A program made the translations under genes and the position numbers. A DNA stretch of 33,726 nucleotides from RGIG3002 sp045546775 (GTDB lineage: Bacteria > Bacillota > Clostridia > Lachnospirales > Lachnospiraceae). The DNA lies in assembly GCA_045546775.1 (NCBI GenBank), contig JAZQDM010000083.1:1-33726 (forward strand). The letters run 5' to 3'. Positions 16,514-24,898 of the stretch are shown piece after piece; the stretch's first letter is position 1; every line of letters begins with the position of its first letter. The notes under the pieces were generated by a model that did no database searches, had not been told where the DNA came from, and saw nothing but the letters and a program-made list of their open reading frames with translations.

Positions 16514-17518
16514 ATGGCTTACATTGATAAGATTAAAGAACGTGCAAGACAAGACAAAAAAACAATTGTTTTACCGGAGTCAAAGGACAAAAGAACTTTG
16601 ATTGCGGCTTCCAAAATTTTGGAAGAAGGCATTGCAAACGTTATTATGATTGGAAATGAAGAAAAGATTAACGACGGTGCCGGATGGTTGGAAGTAGACC
16701 TTACAGGTTTACAAGTTGTGGATCCGGAGAGAACAGAAAAGCTGGATGAATATGTAGAATTATTGTATGAAACAAGAAAATCAAAAGGTATGACGATGGA
16801 TAAAGCGCGTGAAATCCTTTTGCATGATTACCTTACATTTGGTGTTGTTATGGTAAAAGCAAACGATGCAGACGGTATGGTGGCAGGTGCATGCCATTCA
16901 ACTGCCGATACGCTTAGACCTTCTTTGCAGATTTTGAAACCGGCTCCGGGTGTTAAACTTGTTTCCGGATTTTTCATTTTGGATGTGCCGAATTGTGAGT
17001 TTGGTGAAAACGGAACATTTCTTTTTGCAGACTGCGGTTTGAATCAGGACCCGACAGCGGAAGAACTTGCGGCAATCGCAGACAGCTCTGCAAAAAGTTT
17101 CAAGAGCTTAATTGGTCCGAAACCGATTATTGCCATGCTTTCCCATTCCACAAAAGGAAGTGCAAAGCATCCGCTTGTTGACAAAGTAGTGGAAGCGACA
17201 GCCATTGCGAGAGAACGATATCCGCATTTGTATATTGATGGTGAATTGCAGCCGGATGCAGCATTGGTGCCGCAGGTTGCAAAAACAAAAGCACCGGGCT
17301 CGGAAGTGGGCGGTAAAGCGAACGTATTGATTTTCCCGAACTTGGATAGTGGTAACATCGGATACAAATTGGTACAGAGACTTGCAAAAGCAGAAGCGTA
17401 CGGACCGATGGTACAAGGTCTTGCAAAACCGGTAAACGATTTGTCCCGCGGTTGTTCCTGGGAAGATATTGTCGGTGTTGTAGCTTTGACAGCTGTACAG
17501 GCACAAAATATGTATTAA
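16514..17518 (+). CDS. pta: Phosphate acetyltransferase
   Basis: Interconverts acetyl-CoA and acetyl phosphate. With ackA it yields acetate and ATP, a main energy route in fermentation. The 334-residue form is the short Pta without the extra N-terminal domains of enteric enzymes. Visible motifs: T-I-V-L-P-E near the N-terminus, G-A-x-H-S-T-A-D-T-L-R (CoA/acetyl site), M-L-S-H-S-T-K-G-S, D-G-E-L-Q-x-D-A-A and the C-terminal P-V-N-D-L-S-R-G. The start at 16514 matches family N-termini and follows AAGGAG by 11 bases; the ATG at 16481 has no ribosome binding site. ackA follows 30 bases later in the same transcript. Confidence 0.96.
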   Translation: MAYIDKIKERARQDKKTIVLPESKDKRTLIAASKILEEGIANVIMIGNEEKINDGAGWLEVDLTGLQVVDPERTEKLDEYVELLYETRKSKGMTMDKAREILLHDYLTFGVVMVKANDADGMVAGACHSTADTLRPSLQILKPAPGVKLVSGFFILDVPNCEFGENGTFLFADCGLNQDPTAEELAAIADSSAKSFKSLIGPKPIIAMLSHSTKGSAKHPLVDKVVEATAIARERYPHLYIDGELQPDAALVPQVAKTKAPGSEVGGKANVLIFPNLDSGNIGYKLVQRLAKAEAYGPMVQGLAKPVNDLSRGCSWEDIVGVVALTAVQAQNMY

Positions 17519-17548
17519 AAAGGTGAAAGCAAAGGAGACGGAGAGAAT

Positions 17549-18748
17549 ATGAATATTTTAGTTATTAATTGTGGTAGTTCATCATTGAAATTCCAGTTAA
17601 TCGATTCTGAGACAGAAAAATGGATTGCAAAGGGGTTGTGTGAACGAATTGGTATCGACGGAAGCCGAATTGTGTATACTCCGGCAGGTGGTACAAAAGA
17701 AACAAAAGAATCTCCGATGCCGGATCATAAAGAGGCAATTAAATTAGTTATCGAAGCGTTGACAAATGAAAATACAGGTGTTGTGAAATCTCTCGATGAA
17801 ATCGGAGCAGTTGGTCACCGCCTTGTACATGGTGGAGAAAAATTTGCAGGTTCCACCGTTATAACAGAAGAAGTAATTAAAGCGATTGAAGAGTGTAATG
17901 ATTTAGCACCGCTTCACAACCCGGCAAACTTAATCGGTATTCGTGCTTGCCAGGATTTGATGGAAGGCATTCCGCAGGCAGGTGTATTTGATACGGCATT
18001 CCATCAGACAATGCCGGCCAAAGCATACATGTATGGCATTCCGTATGAATATTATGAAAAATATAAAGTGAGAAGATACGGTTTCCACGGAACAAGCCAT
18101 TCTTATGTATCCAAAAGAGCTGCAGAAATTTTGGGAAGAGATTACAATGACTTGAAAGTGATTGTTTGTCATCTTGGTAATGGTGCAAGTGTATCTGCGG
18201 TTATGAATGGTAAATGTGTGGATACTTCCATGGGTCTTACACCACTGGAAGGTTTGATTATGGGTACGCGTTCCGGCGACATTGATCCGGCGATTATTGA
18301 GTTTTTGGCAAACAAAGAAAACATGACTTTGGAAGAAGTGATGAATGTTTTGAATAAAAAATCCGGTGTATACGGTTTGTCAGGCTATATTTCTTCTGAT
18401 TTCCGTGATGTGGAAGATGCACAGGCAAAAGGCGATGAAAAAGCAGATGTTGCATTGGAAGCATTTTGCTATCGGGTGGCAAAATATGTTGGTGCATATG
18501 CAGCTGCCATGAATGGTGTAGATGCCATTTGCTTTACGGCCGGTGTAGGCGAAAACAGCAAGGAACACAGAGAGACAATTTGCCAATATTTAGGTTATCT
18601 TGGCGTGGAATTGGATCCGGAAGCAAACGGTGTTCGCGGCGAAGAAAAAATTATTACAACGCCGGATTCCAAAACAAAAGTTTTGGCTATTCCTACAAAT
18701 GAAGAACTTGCTATTGCAAGAGAAACAAAAGCACTTGTACAAGGTTAA
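17549..18748 (+). CDS. ackA: Acetate kinase
   Basis: Transfers phosphate from acetyl phosphate to ADP, giving acetate and ATP. The 399-residue length is standard. The ASKHA-fold phosphate-1 motif is V-I-N-C-G-S-S-S-L-K-F (Asn7). Later come H-R-L-V-H-G-G, F-D-T-A-F-H-Q-T-M, R-x-Y-G-F-H-G-T-S-H, H-L-G-N-G-A-S and F-T-A-G-V-G-E-N. AAGGAG and GGAGAG lie ahead of the ATG. It is the second gene of pta-ackA and is closed by a strong terminator at 18812. Confidence 0.98.
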   Translation: MNILVINCGSSSLKFQLIDSETEKWIAKGLCERIGIDGSRIVYTPAGGTKETKESPMPDHKEAIKLVIEALTNENTGVVKSLDEIGAVGHRLVHGGEKFAGSTVITEEVIKAIEECNDLAPLHNPANLIGIRACQDLMEGIPQAGVFDTAFHQTMPAKAYMYGIPYEYYEKYKVRRYGFHGTSHSYVSKRAAEILGRDYNDLKVIVCHLGNGASVSAVMNGKCVDTSMGLTPLEGLIMGTRSGDIDPAIIEFLANKENMTLEEVMNVLNKKSGVYGLSGYISSDFRDVEDAQAKGDEKADVALEAFCYRVAKYVGAYAAAMNGVDAICFTAGVGENSKEHRETICQYLGYLGVELDPEANGVRGEEKIITTPDSKTKVLAIPTNEELAIARETKALVQG

Positions 18749-18811
18749 TAGAAAAGATTGGCTGTGACGATAGAAAACAGTTGCGCATAGTGCGAAATAT
18801 AACGTATACTG

Positions 18812-18843
18812 AAAACTGAGCATCAATTTGGTGCTCAGTTTTT
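18812..18843 (+). terminator. Terminator after pta-ackA
   Basis: A 13 bp stem (AAAACTGAGCATC / GGTGCTCAGTTTT, one wobble) with an AATTT loop and a T run. Confidence 0.88.
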
Positions 18844-18879
18844 AAATAGAATACAACTTGATTGAGGTTTACATAAAAT

Positions 18880-20883
18880 ATGAGCGAACTAGGAAAGAAA
18901 CAGGAAGCAGAGAGAGGGCGGAGGACGACCCGGAAAAGAAATCGTCAGAAAAATCGTAAGAAAACGATTCTCTTACTGCTTTTTGCTTTGTGTGTTTTTG
19001 TAATTGCAGGATTTGCAATTGTACAAATTGTGAAAAAAAGAGAAGCAGCGGAAGCATTGCGTCTGGAACAACTGAAAAAACAGCAGGAAGCCCTTGTTAT
19101 GCCGATGGAAAGCGCCTTAGAGTGTGCAAAATCGGATTACCTGGAAAAGGCACTTCGAAAAGAAAACGAAGCATTGCTTGCCTGTTTAGCACCGAAAGGC
19201 GTGGAGGAGCTATTTGCAAATAACAATCCGTACACCCCGGAAGAGGTTGCGACGTTAATTGCAGATGGGACTGTTTCAGAAAAAAAGACAACAAAAGAAG
19301 TGTTAATGATTCTAACCCAAGCAAAGTTACCGACAGAGAAAGTGACGCAATTTGCTGCAATTTCACGTTGTGAGATTGACAAGGATAATAAGGCAAAAGT
19401 CAAGATTGAAGTGGAGGCTCCGTACGTTCCTGTGTCAGATGATGATTATTACTATTTGTTTGAACTGGCAACTTATGAAAAAGAGCATGGTATCGAATAT
19501 GTAGAAAAGACGAGTAAGTGGAAGGAAACGCCTACTTTTTCTATCCAGTTAAATCACAATAGTGCTTCGTCGCGGTTGTACTCAAAATTTGTGGTTGCGG
19601 TGCTTGTGGACGGACAGTTTATCGATATTACAAGAGGTCATTATGTGACAAATCCGGAAGCTATTGCTAAATATACGGAACCGCACAAGCAGGCAAGTTC
19701 CATCAAAGGATTGATTGTAGACCCGTCAAAGATAGGCGGAAGTGAAATTGAAGATTTGGGAGTAAATCATGCAGCATACAATATTCCGTTAAGCTTTATT
19801 TTAGGACATTCTACCAGTGCGGCACATCCGACGGTTTATTATGATTACAATGGAAAAACATATGCATTTAACGGCGCCAGATTGGAGCAGTTTGATTATG
19901 CTTTCCGTGAGTTGACGAAAAAAGGCACTGTGATTACTGCAGTTATTTTGAATGACAGGAACGGGGCTTATCCACAGCTTATTCATCCGGATGCCGCCGG
20001 CGGAAGCGCGCCGTACTACATGTTTAATGCAACAAATGAAGACGGTTGCGAAACGATGGCGGCAGTGGCGTCCTTTTTGGCGAATCGGTATTCCGGAACC
20101 GGAAAAGGCAAAATTTCAAACTGGGTTATCGGAAATGAAATTAATGCAAGAACAGCATGGAATTACATGAGTTACACGTCAGTGGACGAATACGCGCAAG
20201 CGTATGCGCAGGCATATCGTATTTTTTATAACGGAATTAAAAGTGTAGATGCATCGGCAAATGTTTATATTTCGCTTGACCAGATGTGGGACAGAAACTT
20301 GAAGGCAACCGATTCTTACGATGCAAAAGATGTGTTGGATGCGTTTAATACGGAAATCTCATTGAAAGGAAATATTGACTGGGGACTGGCTCATCATCCA
20401 TATCCGGTACCGCTTACATGGCCAAAGTTCTGGGATATGCCATCCAATTACCGGTCTATGAACTTGGTTCGTAATTCCGTAGATACGCCTTATATTACTG
20501 TGCAAAATATCCACGTTCTTACGGAATATATGTCCCGTGAGGAGATGCTCAATCCAAATGGGGAAGTGCGCTCCATTGCCCTTACGGAAGTTGGTTTTGG
20601 TTCGGATCACGGGGAAGAATTGCAGGCGGCTGCGTTTGCCTATGCCTATATGATTGTGTCAAACAACCAGCATATTGATATGTTTATTTTGAACAAGCAG
20701 GCGGATATGATAGAAGAAATCTCCCAAGGGCTTTCCATGGGGATCAATCGAACAAACGGCACACACAAGTATATTTATAATGTATTTAAATATATTGATA
20801 CCGATTCGGCCGATGAAGTGACGGCGTTTGCCCGTTCTATGCTCGGGATTTCGGATTGGAGCGAAGTTATAACCGAACGTTAA
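18880..20883 (+). CDS. Membrane-anchored DUF5722 protein, glycoside-hydrolase-like
   Basis: 667 residues. A very basic cytoplasmic tail (about 1-28) precedes one transmembrane segment (about 29-51), so the bulk is outside the cell. A charged helical spacer follows, then a mixed domain to about 270. The C-terminal part matches the DUF5722 type, which looks like a TIM-barrel glycosidase: W-V-I-G-N-E-I-N with Glu420 in the acid/base position, and L-T-E-V-G-F-G with Glu570 in the nucleophile position. The 150-residue gap and both contexts fit clan GH-A logic. A surface role on a glycan is likely; the substrate is unknown. Ribosome binding is weak (GAGGT about 11 bases upstream). It lies alone, after the ackA terminator. 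Confidence 0.8.
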   Translation: MSELGKKQEAERGRRTTRKRNRQKNRKKTILLLLFALCVFVIAGFAIVQIVKKREAAEALRLEQLKKQQEALVMPMESALECAKSDYLEKALRKENEALLACLAPKGVEELFANNNPYTPEEVATLIADGTVSEKKTTKEVLMILTQAKLPTEKVTQFAAISRCEIDKDNKAKVKIEVEAPYVPVSDDDYYYLFELATYEKEHGIEYVEKTSKWKETPTFSIQLNHNSASSRLYSKFVVAVLVDGQFIDITRGHYVTNPEAIAKYTEPHKQASSIKGLIVDPSKIGGSEIEDLGVNHAAYNIPLSFILGHSTSAAHPTVYYDYNGKTYAFNGARLEQFDYAFRELTKKGTVITAVILNDRNGAYPQLIHPDAAGGSAPYYMFNATNEDGCETMAAVASFLANRYSGTGKGKISNWVIGNEINARTAWNYMSYTSVDEYAQAYAQAYRIFYNGIKSVDASANVYISLDQMWDRNLKATDSYDAKDVLDAFNTEISLKGNIDWGLAHHPYPVPLTWPKFWDMPSNYRSMNLVRNSVDTPYITVQNIHVLTEYMSREEMLNPNGEVRSIALTEVGFGSDHGEELQAAAFAYAYMIVSNNQHIDMFILNKQADMIEEISQGLSMGINRTNGTHKYIYNVFKYIDTDSADEVTAFARSMLGISDWSEVITER

Positions 20884-20892
20884 AAATAAATG

Positions 20893-20921
20893 TTGACAAA
20901 CTTATTTACAATATGTATAAT
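20893..20921 (+). promoter_or_regulatory. Perfect consensus sigma-A promoter of yceD-rpmF
   Basis: TTGACA, 17 bases, TATAAT, matching the consensus at all twelve positions. It begins ten bases after the stop of the DUF5722 gene. Strong constitutive transcription suits a ribosomal protein gene. Confidence 0.92.
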
Positions 20922-20968
20922 TTATCAATGTGTGAAACAAAGGCAAAAGCTTTTGACAGGAGTCTGAT

Positions 20969-21496
20969 ATGTTACTTAATTTGACTGAAGTTTTGACATC
21001 TGAGGGCAAGACACAGGAACAGCAAGTTCCGATTGAAATGACGGAATTTTCAAACGGTTTGGATTGTTATTCTATCGTTGAGAAGAGCGAAATTGCATTT
21101 ACGTTTTCCAACATTCAAAAAGGAAAAGCGTTGGTGGAAGGAAAAGCGAAAGTCGTTCTTCGGATGAACTGTGACAGATGCTTGAAGGAAGTGGATGAGG
21201 AAGTTAACCTTGTTTTTTCCCGAGAGGTGTATGCGCCGGATGAGATGACAGATAGTACAGATGAAGAAGATGAGCGGATACTTTTGGCCGGTTATCAATT
21301 AGATGTAGAAGACTTGATAAATAGCGAGATTTTATTAAACCTGCCGGTTAAGGTTTTGTGCAGGGAAGATTGTAAAGGAATTTGCAGTCTGTGCGGAAAG
21401 GACCTAAACGAAGGAGAATGCGGATGTGATACGTTCGTACCGGATCCTCGTATGGCGGTGATAAAAGATATCTTTAACGCGAATAAGGAGGTGTAA
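20969..21496 (+). CDS. YceD/DUF177 family protein, partner gene of rpmF
   Basis: 175 residues. DUF177 proteins are nearly always encoded directly before rpmF. In enteric bacteria and plants they are linked to 23S rRNA accumulation and ribosome assembly. Conserved features seen: R-M-N-C-D-R-C-L in the middle, then a Cys-rich C-terminal segment C-R-E-D-C-K-G-I-C-x-x-C-G with further Cys near the end, which suggests a metal site as in the Firmicute form. AGGAG sits seven bases before the ATG. The stop is two bases before the rpmF start, so the two are translationally coupled. Confidence 0.92.
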   Translation: MLLNLTEVLTSEGKTQEQQVPIEMTEFSNGLDCYSIVEKSEIAFTFSNIQKGKALVEGKAKVVLRMNCDRCLKEVDEEVNLVFSREVYAPDEMTDSTDEEDERILLAGYQLDVEDLINSEILLNLPVKVLCREDCKGICSLCGKDLNEGECGCDTFVPDPRMAVIKDIFNANKEV

Positions 21497-21498
21497 CG

Positions 21499-21678
21499 AT
21501 GTCTATTTGTCCAAAAAATAAATCTTCCAAAGGTAGAAGAGATAAGAGAAGAGCAAACTGGAAAATGAGTGCTCCTACATTGGTAAAATGTAGCAAATGT
21601 GGTGCTTTAATGATGCCGCACAGAGTATGTAAAGCTTGTGGTTCTTACAATAAGAAAGAAATCGTAAGCGCTGAATAA
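21499..21678 (+). CDS. rpmF: 50S ribosomal protein bL32, zinc-binding form
   Basis: A 59-residue basic protein of the large ribosomal subunit. The S-S-K-G-R-R-D-K-R-R-A-N segment (9-20) is the bL32 signature. Two cysteine pairs, C31-x-x-C34 and C44-x-x-C47, form the zinc knuckle of the C+ form; an additional Cys4 sits in the N-terminal tail. The strong AAGGAGGTG ribosome binding site lies inside the end of yceD and the start is two bases after its stop. A terminator follows 12 bases after the stop. The C+ form usually means zinc is not limiting or that a C- paralogue lies elsewhere. Confidence 0.97.
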   Translation: MSICPKNKSSKGRRDKRRANWKMSAPTLVKCSKCGALMMPHRVCKACGSYNKKEIVSAE

Positions 21679-21690
21679 TAATGTGAAATC

Positions 21691-21722
21691 AAGACTTTCC
21701 GTGAAAATGGAGAGTCTTTTTT
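21691..21722 (+). terminator. Terminator after yceD-rpmF
   Basis: A 10 bp stem (AAGACTTTCC / GGAGAGTCTT, one wobble) with a GTGAAAAT loop and six T's in all. From here to 21957 the sequence is AT-rich, with no gene and no promoter I can support. Confidence 0.85.
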
Positions 21723-21957
21723 CATGTTTATACGGAACTGTGCAATATCATTACCTTCAAAACTCCGTACGGTAAATATAAGTTTTTCTAAGTGCTTTAA
21801 GGAAGTTGACTGGATAAAATGTAAAAAACACTTTTTGCAATATAAAACATATATTATTATAGCAGTAACAGAGATTTTGTTATAAAATAAGTGGGAAAAA
21901 GAAAATAATATAAAGATTATAATAAAAATGTGAAAGCAGAGTGAGGAGTGAGATGTT

Positions 21958-22737
21958 ATGCAACAAGTATTACTTGGAATTATGATACCGTTTGTCGGAA
22001 CAACATTAGGTTCTGCATGCGTATTTTTTATGAAAAAAGAAATGAAGCCTTCTTTGCAGAAAGCTCTTTCTGGATTTGCAGCCGGAGTTATGGTAGCAGC
22101 CGGTGTATGGTCGCTTTTGATTCCGGCCATAGATATGTCGGAAGGAATGGGGAAATTTGCCTTCTTGCCGGCGGTAGTCGGATTCGCGCTGGGAATGTTG
22201 TTTTTGCTTGTTATGGATAAAATCACGCCACATATTCATTGGAAGAGCGATACGCCGGAAGGACCGAAGAGTTCTTTAAAAAAAACAACAATGCTTGTCC
22301 TTGCGGTCACGCTGCATAATATTCCGGAAGGAATGGCGGTTGGTGTTACGTTTGCCGGTCTTTTGGCGGCGGGCAGTCCGATTACGTTTACGGCGGCTAT
22401 CGCACTTGCGGTTGGTATAGCCATTCAAAATTTTCCGGAAGGCGCCATTATTTCTATGCCGCTTCGAAGCGAAGGAGCAAGCAAAGGAAAAGCTTTTTTA
22501 TATGGAACGTTGTCCGGTATTGTGGAACCAATCAGTTCGTTGATTACCATTTTGTTGGCGCAAATTTTTCAGCCGGTATTGCCGTATTGTTTGGCGTTTG
22601 CTGCGGGTGCGATGCTGTATGTTGTAGTGGAAGAATTGATTCCGGACGCTTCAGAAGGCGGACATTCCAACATCGGAACAATTGGTTTTGCAATCGGATT
22701 TATGATTATGATGACATTGGATGTGGCACTTGGTTAA
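21958..22737 (+). CDS. ZIP family divalent metal transporter
   Basis: A 259-residue polytopic protein, about eight membrane segments, likely importing zinc or another divalent metal. The two metal-binding motifs of the family are exact: H120-N-I-P-E-G in transmembrane segment 4 and Q157-N-F-P-E-G in segment 5, plus V-E-P-I-S shortly after. The loop between segments 3 and 4 is short and has H-I-H-W but no long His-rich stretch. The length and motifs point to the ZupT/GufA branch. GAGGAG lies about nine bases before the ATG. It is a single gene between the rpmF terminator and the plsX promoter; its neighbour bL32 needs zinc, though a functional link is only a guess. Confidence 0.93.
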   Translation: MQQVLLGIMIPFVGTTLGSACVFFMKKEMKPSLQKALSGFAAGVMVAAGVWSLLIPAIDMSEGMGKFAFLPAVVGFALGMLFLLVMDKITPHIHWKSDTPEGPKSSLKKTTMLVLAVTLHNIPEGMAVGVTFAGLLAAGSPITFTAAIALAVGIAIQNFPEGAIISMPLRSEGASKGKAFLYGTLSGIVEPISSLITILLAQIFQPVLPYCLAFAAGAMLYVVVEELIPDASEGGHSNIGTIGFAIGFMIMMTLDVALG

Positions 22738-22789
22738 AAGTGATGCATAAAAAGCGTTTTTTTTCAGTACAATTTCTGCCAATTTAGCC

Positions 22790-22818
22790 TTGATTTTTAT
22801 ATACGCCTCTAGTATATT
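22790..22818 (+). promoter_or_regulatory. Sigma-A type promoter of the plsX operon
   Basis: TTGATT, 17 bases, TATATT, ending about 48 bases before the plsX start. I see no FapR-like operator that I could support. Confidence 0.7.
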
Positions 22819-22866
22819 AAAGTAAGGCAAAGTCAAAGTACTTTGTTTTGCAACAAGGAGGACGAT

Positions 22867-23877
22867 ATGCAGGAGTTTGTGAATGTTGCGGTTGACGCAA
22901 TGGGAGGAGACAACGCTCCCGGGGAAATTGTCAAAGGGGCAATTGAAGCAGTAAATGACAGTAAAAAAATTAAAGTTTTTCTTGTGGGGAAAGAAGACGC
23001 AGTAAAGAATGAACTGACAAAATACCAATACGATGCGTCACAGGTTGAAGTCGTGAACGCAACGGAAGTGATTGAAACAGCAGAGCCGCCTGTTATGGCG
23101 ATACGGAAAAAGAAAGATTCTTCCATTGTAAAGGCTTTAAATATGGTGAAGGACGGAACGTGTGATGCATTTGTGTCTGCAGGAAGTACCGGAGCTACGT
23201 TAGTTGGTGGTCAGGTAATTGTAGGCAGATTAAAAGGTGTGGAGAGACCACCGCTTGCACCTCTGATTCCGACAGCAAAGGGTGTTTCCTTGTTGATTGA
23301 TTGTGGTGCCAATGTGGACGCCAGACCATCGCATCTTGTACAATTTGCAAAGATGGGTTCCGTATACATGGAAAGCGTTATGGGTGTGACGAATCCGAAA
23401 GTTGCTATTGTCAACATTGGAGCGGAAGAAGAAAAAGGTAATGCACTTGTAAAAGAGACATTCCCGTTTTTGAAAAATTGTCCGGACATCAATTTTGTCG
23501 GAAGTATCGAAGCGAGAGATATACCGGCCGGAGAGGCAGATGTTGTTGTTTGCGAAGCCTTCGTTGGAAATGTAATTTTGAAAATGTACGAAGGTGTTGG
23601 CGGAGTACTTATTAAGAAAGTAAAAGAAGGTATGATGACATCCCTTCGAAGCAAGATTGGTGCATTGCTTGTGAAACCGGCGTTGAAAGAAACGTTGAAA
23701 TCATTTGATTTGGAAGCATATGGCGGAGCACCGCTTCTTGGATTAAAAGGTCTTGTTGTTAAGACACATGGAAGCAGCAAAGCAGTTGAAGTTAAGAATT
23801 CTGTTTTGCAATGCATTGCATTCAAAGAGCAGAATATTAATGATAAAATCAAAGAAAAAATAACCTTAGAGGATTAA
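22867..23877 (+). CDS. plsX: Phosphate acyltransferase PlsX
   Basis: Makes acyl phosphate from acyl-ACP for the PlsY route of phosphatidic acid synthesis. It acts as a peripheral protein at the membrane. 336 residues, normal for PlsX. Opening motif V-A-V-D-A-M-G-G-D-N-A-P is diagnostic; then S-A-G-S-T-G-A, D-C-G-A-N-V-D-A-R-P, and L-N/K-I-G-x-E-E-x-K-G-like and E-A-R-D-I-P segments. The start at 22867 has AAGGAGG five bases upstream; the longer frame from 22843 would place that site inside the gene. First gene of a long operon, 16 bases before acpP, which supplies the acyl carrier for its substrate. Confidence 0.97.
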   Translation: MQEFVNVAVDAMGGDNAPGEIVKGAIEAVNDSKKIKVFLVGKEDAVKNELTKYQYDASQVEVVNATEVIETAEPPVMAIRKKKDSSIVKALNMVKDGTCDAFVSAGSTGATLVGGQVIVGRLKGVERPPLAPLIPTAKGVSLLIDCGANVDARPSHLVQFAKMGSVYMESVMGVTNPKVAIVNIGAEEEKGNALVKETFPFLKNCPDINFVGSIEARDIPAGEADVVVCEAFVGNVILKMYEGVGGVLIKKVKEGMMTSLRSKIGALLVKPALKETLKSFDLEAYGGAPLLGLKGLVVKTHGSSKAVEVKNSVLQCIAFKEQNINDKIKEKITLED

Positions 23878-23893
23878 GAGAGGGTTTGGAGAC

Positions 23894-24124
23894 ATGGAAT
23901 TTGAAAAGTTGAAAAAAGTAATTGCAGAAGTATTAAATGTGGATCCGGAAGAGATTACATTGGAATCTACTTTTATGGATGATTTGGGAGCAGATTCCTT
24001 GGATGTATTCCAGATTGTAATGGGAATCGAAGAGGAATTTGATATTGAAATTCCGGCCGAAAAGGCAGAGAATATTTCAACAGTAGAAGAAGCTGTTGAG
24101 TTGATTAAAAGCGCGATTAACTAG
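23894..24124 (+). CDS. acpP: Acyl carrier protein
   Basis: A 76-residue acidic carrier that holds growing acyl chains through phosphopantetheine. The modification motif D-S-L is exact, with Ser35 in G-A-D-S-L-D. Length, charge and the L-G-A-D-S-L context are typical of the fatty acid synthesis ACP. It lies 16 bases after plsX, giving a donor-enzyme pair. A stable hairpin follows before rnc. Confidence 0.97.
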   Translation: MEFEKLKKVIAEVLNVDPEEITLESTFMDDLGADSLDVFQIVMGIEEEFDIEIPAEKAENISTVEEAVELIKSAIN

Positions 24125-24135
24125 TTTCATAATTT

Positions 24136-24163
24136 GAAGCGTCGCTGTCAAAAGCGGCGCTTC
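24136..24163 (+). terminator. Hairpin between acpP and rnc, likely partial terminator or processing site
   Basis: An 11 bp stem (GAAGCGTCGCT / AGCGGCGCTTC, one wobble) with a GTCAAA loop, followed only by TTT then G. The T run is short, so it may reduce but not stop transcription into rnc, giving more acpP than rnc mRNA. It could also be a cleavage site for RNase III itself, encoded next. Confidence 0.55.
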
Positions 24164-24193
24164 TTTGAGTAATAAAGGAAAGGAGTGAGTAAG

Positions 24194-24898
24194 GTGCCGG
24201 AAGAGTCATTGGAATTATTGGAAGAAAAAATTGGATATCATTTTCAAGACCGACAACTTTTAAAACAGGCTTTGACACATAGTTCTTATGCAAATGAGAG
24301 AAAAATCAACAAATGCAAAGATTATGAAAGACTGGAGTTTTTAGGAGATGCCGTTTTGGAAATGGTATCCAGTGAATTCCTCTATCACGAGCACCCGGAA
24401 ATGCCGGAAGGAATGCTGACAAAAACAAGAGCATCCATGGTATGTGAACAGTCTCTTGCTATTTGCGCGAGAGATTTGGAAATAGGAAAATATTTGTTGT
24501 TAGGAAAAGGCGAAGAAATGACAGGCGGACGAAATAGGGAGTCTATCATTTCGGATGTGTGTGAAGCACTGATTGGTGCCATTTATTTGGATGGAGGAAT
24601 CGAAAAAGCAAAAGAGCATATTAAGCGTTTTGTTTTTTCAGATTTGGAGGACAAGCAACTTTTCCTTGACAGCAAAAGTATTTTACAGGAAATGATGCAG
24701 AAAAAATCACAGTCGATTGAATACAAACTGATTCGTGAAAGCGGACCGGAGCACAATAAAACATTTGAAGTTGAATTGTGGGTCGGTGGTAAAAAAATCA
24801 GTTCAGGAAAAGACCATTCCAAAAAATCAGCAGAACAAAGAGCTGCTTATGATGCGGTCAAAATCATTAAAGACAAGGGGATCACTGTATGTATTTAA
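24194..24898 (+). CDS. rnc: Ribonuclease III
   Basis: Cuts double-stranded RNA in rRNA precursors and some mRNAs. The nuclease signature E-R-L-E-F-L-G-D-A-V-L is exact, with the second acidic patch D-V-C-E-A-L-I-G-A-I-Y-L-D-G-G. A double-stranded RNA binding domain fills the last 70 residues (K-K-S-A-E-Q-R-A-A). The GTG at 24194 gives 234 residues and has AAGGAG eight bases upstream; a GTG at 24185 is also in frame and would add three residues. The 3' end overlaps smc by 10 bases, indicating coupling. The order acpP-rnc-smc-ftsY is conserved in Firmicutes. Confidence 0.96.
   Translation: MPEESLELLEEKIGYHFQDRQLLKQALTHSSYANERKINKCKDYERLEFLGDAVLEMVSSEFLYHEHPEMPEGMLTKTRASMVCEQSLAICARDLEIGKYLLLGKGEEMTGGRNRESIISDVCEALIGAIYLDGGIEKAKEHIKRFVFSDLEDKQLFLDSKSILQEMMQKKSQSIEYKLIRESGPEHNKTFEVELWVGGKKISSGKDHSKKSAEQRAAYDAVKIIKDKGITVCI

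Noticed and set aside
18781..18810. TTGCGC-N18-TATACT, promoter-like
   Set aside because: The -35 is poor and a terminator for ackA begins one base downstream, so it could serve no gene.
21645..22226. Reverse-strand open frame of 193 codons
   Set aside because: Opposite rpmF and the ZIP gene and crossing a clear terminator; composition typical of an antisense frame.
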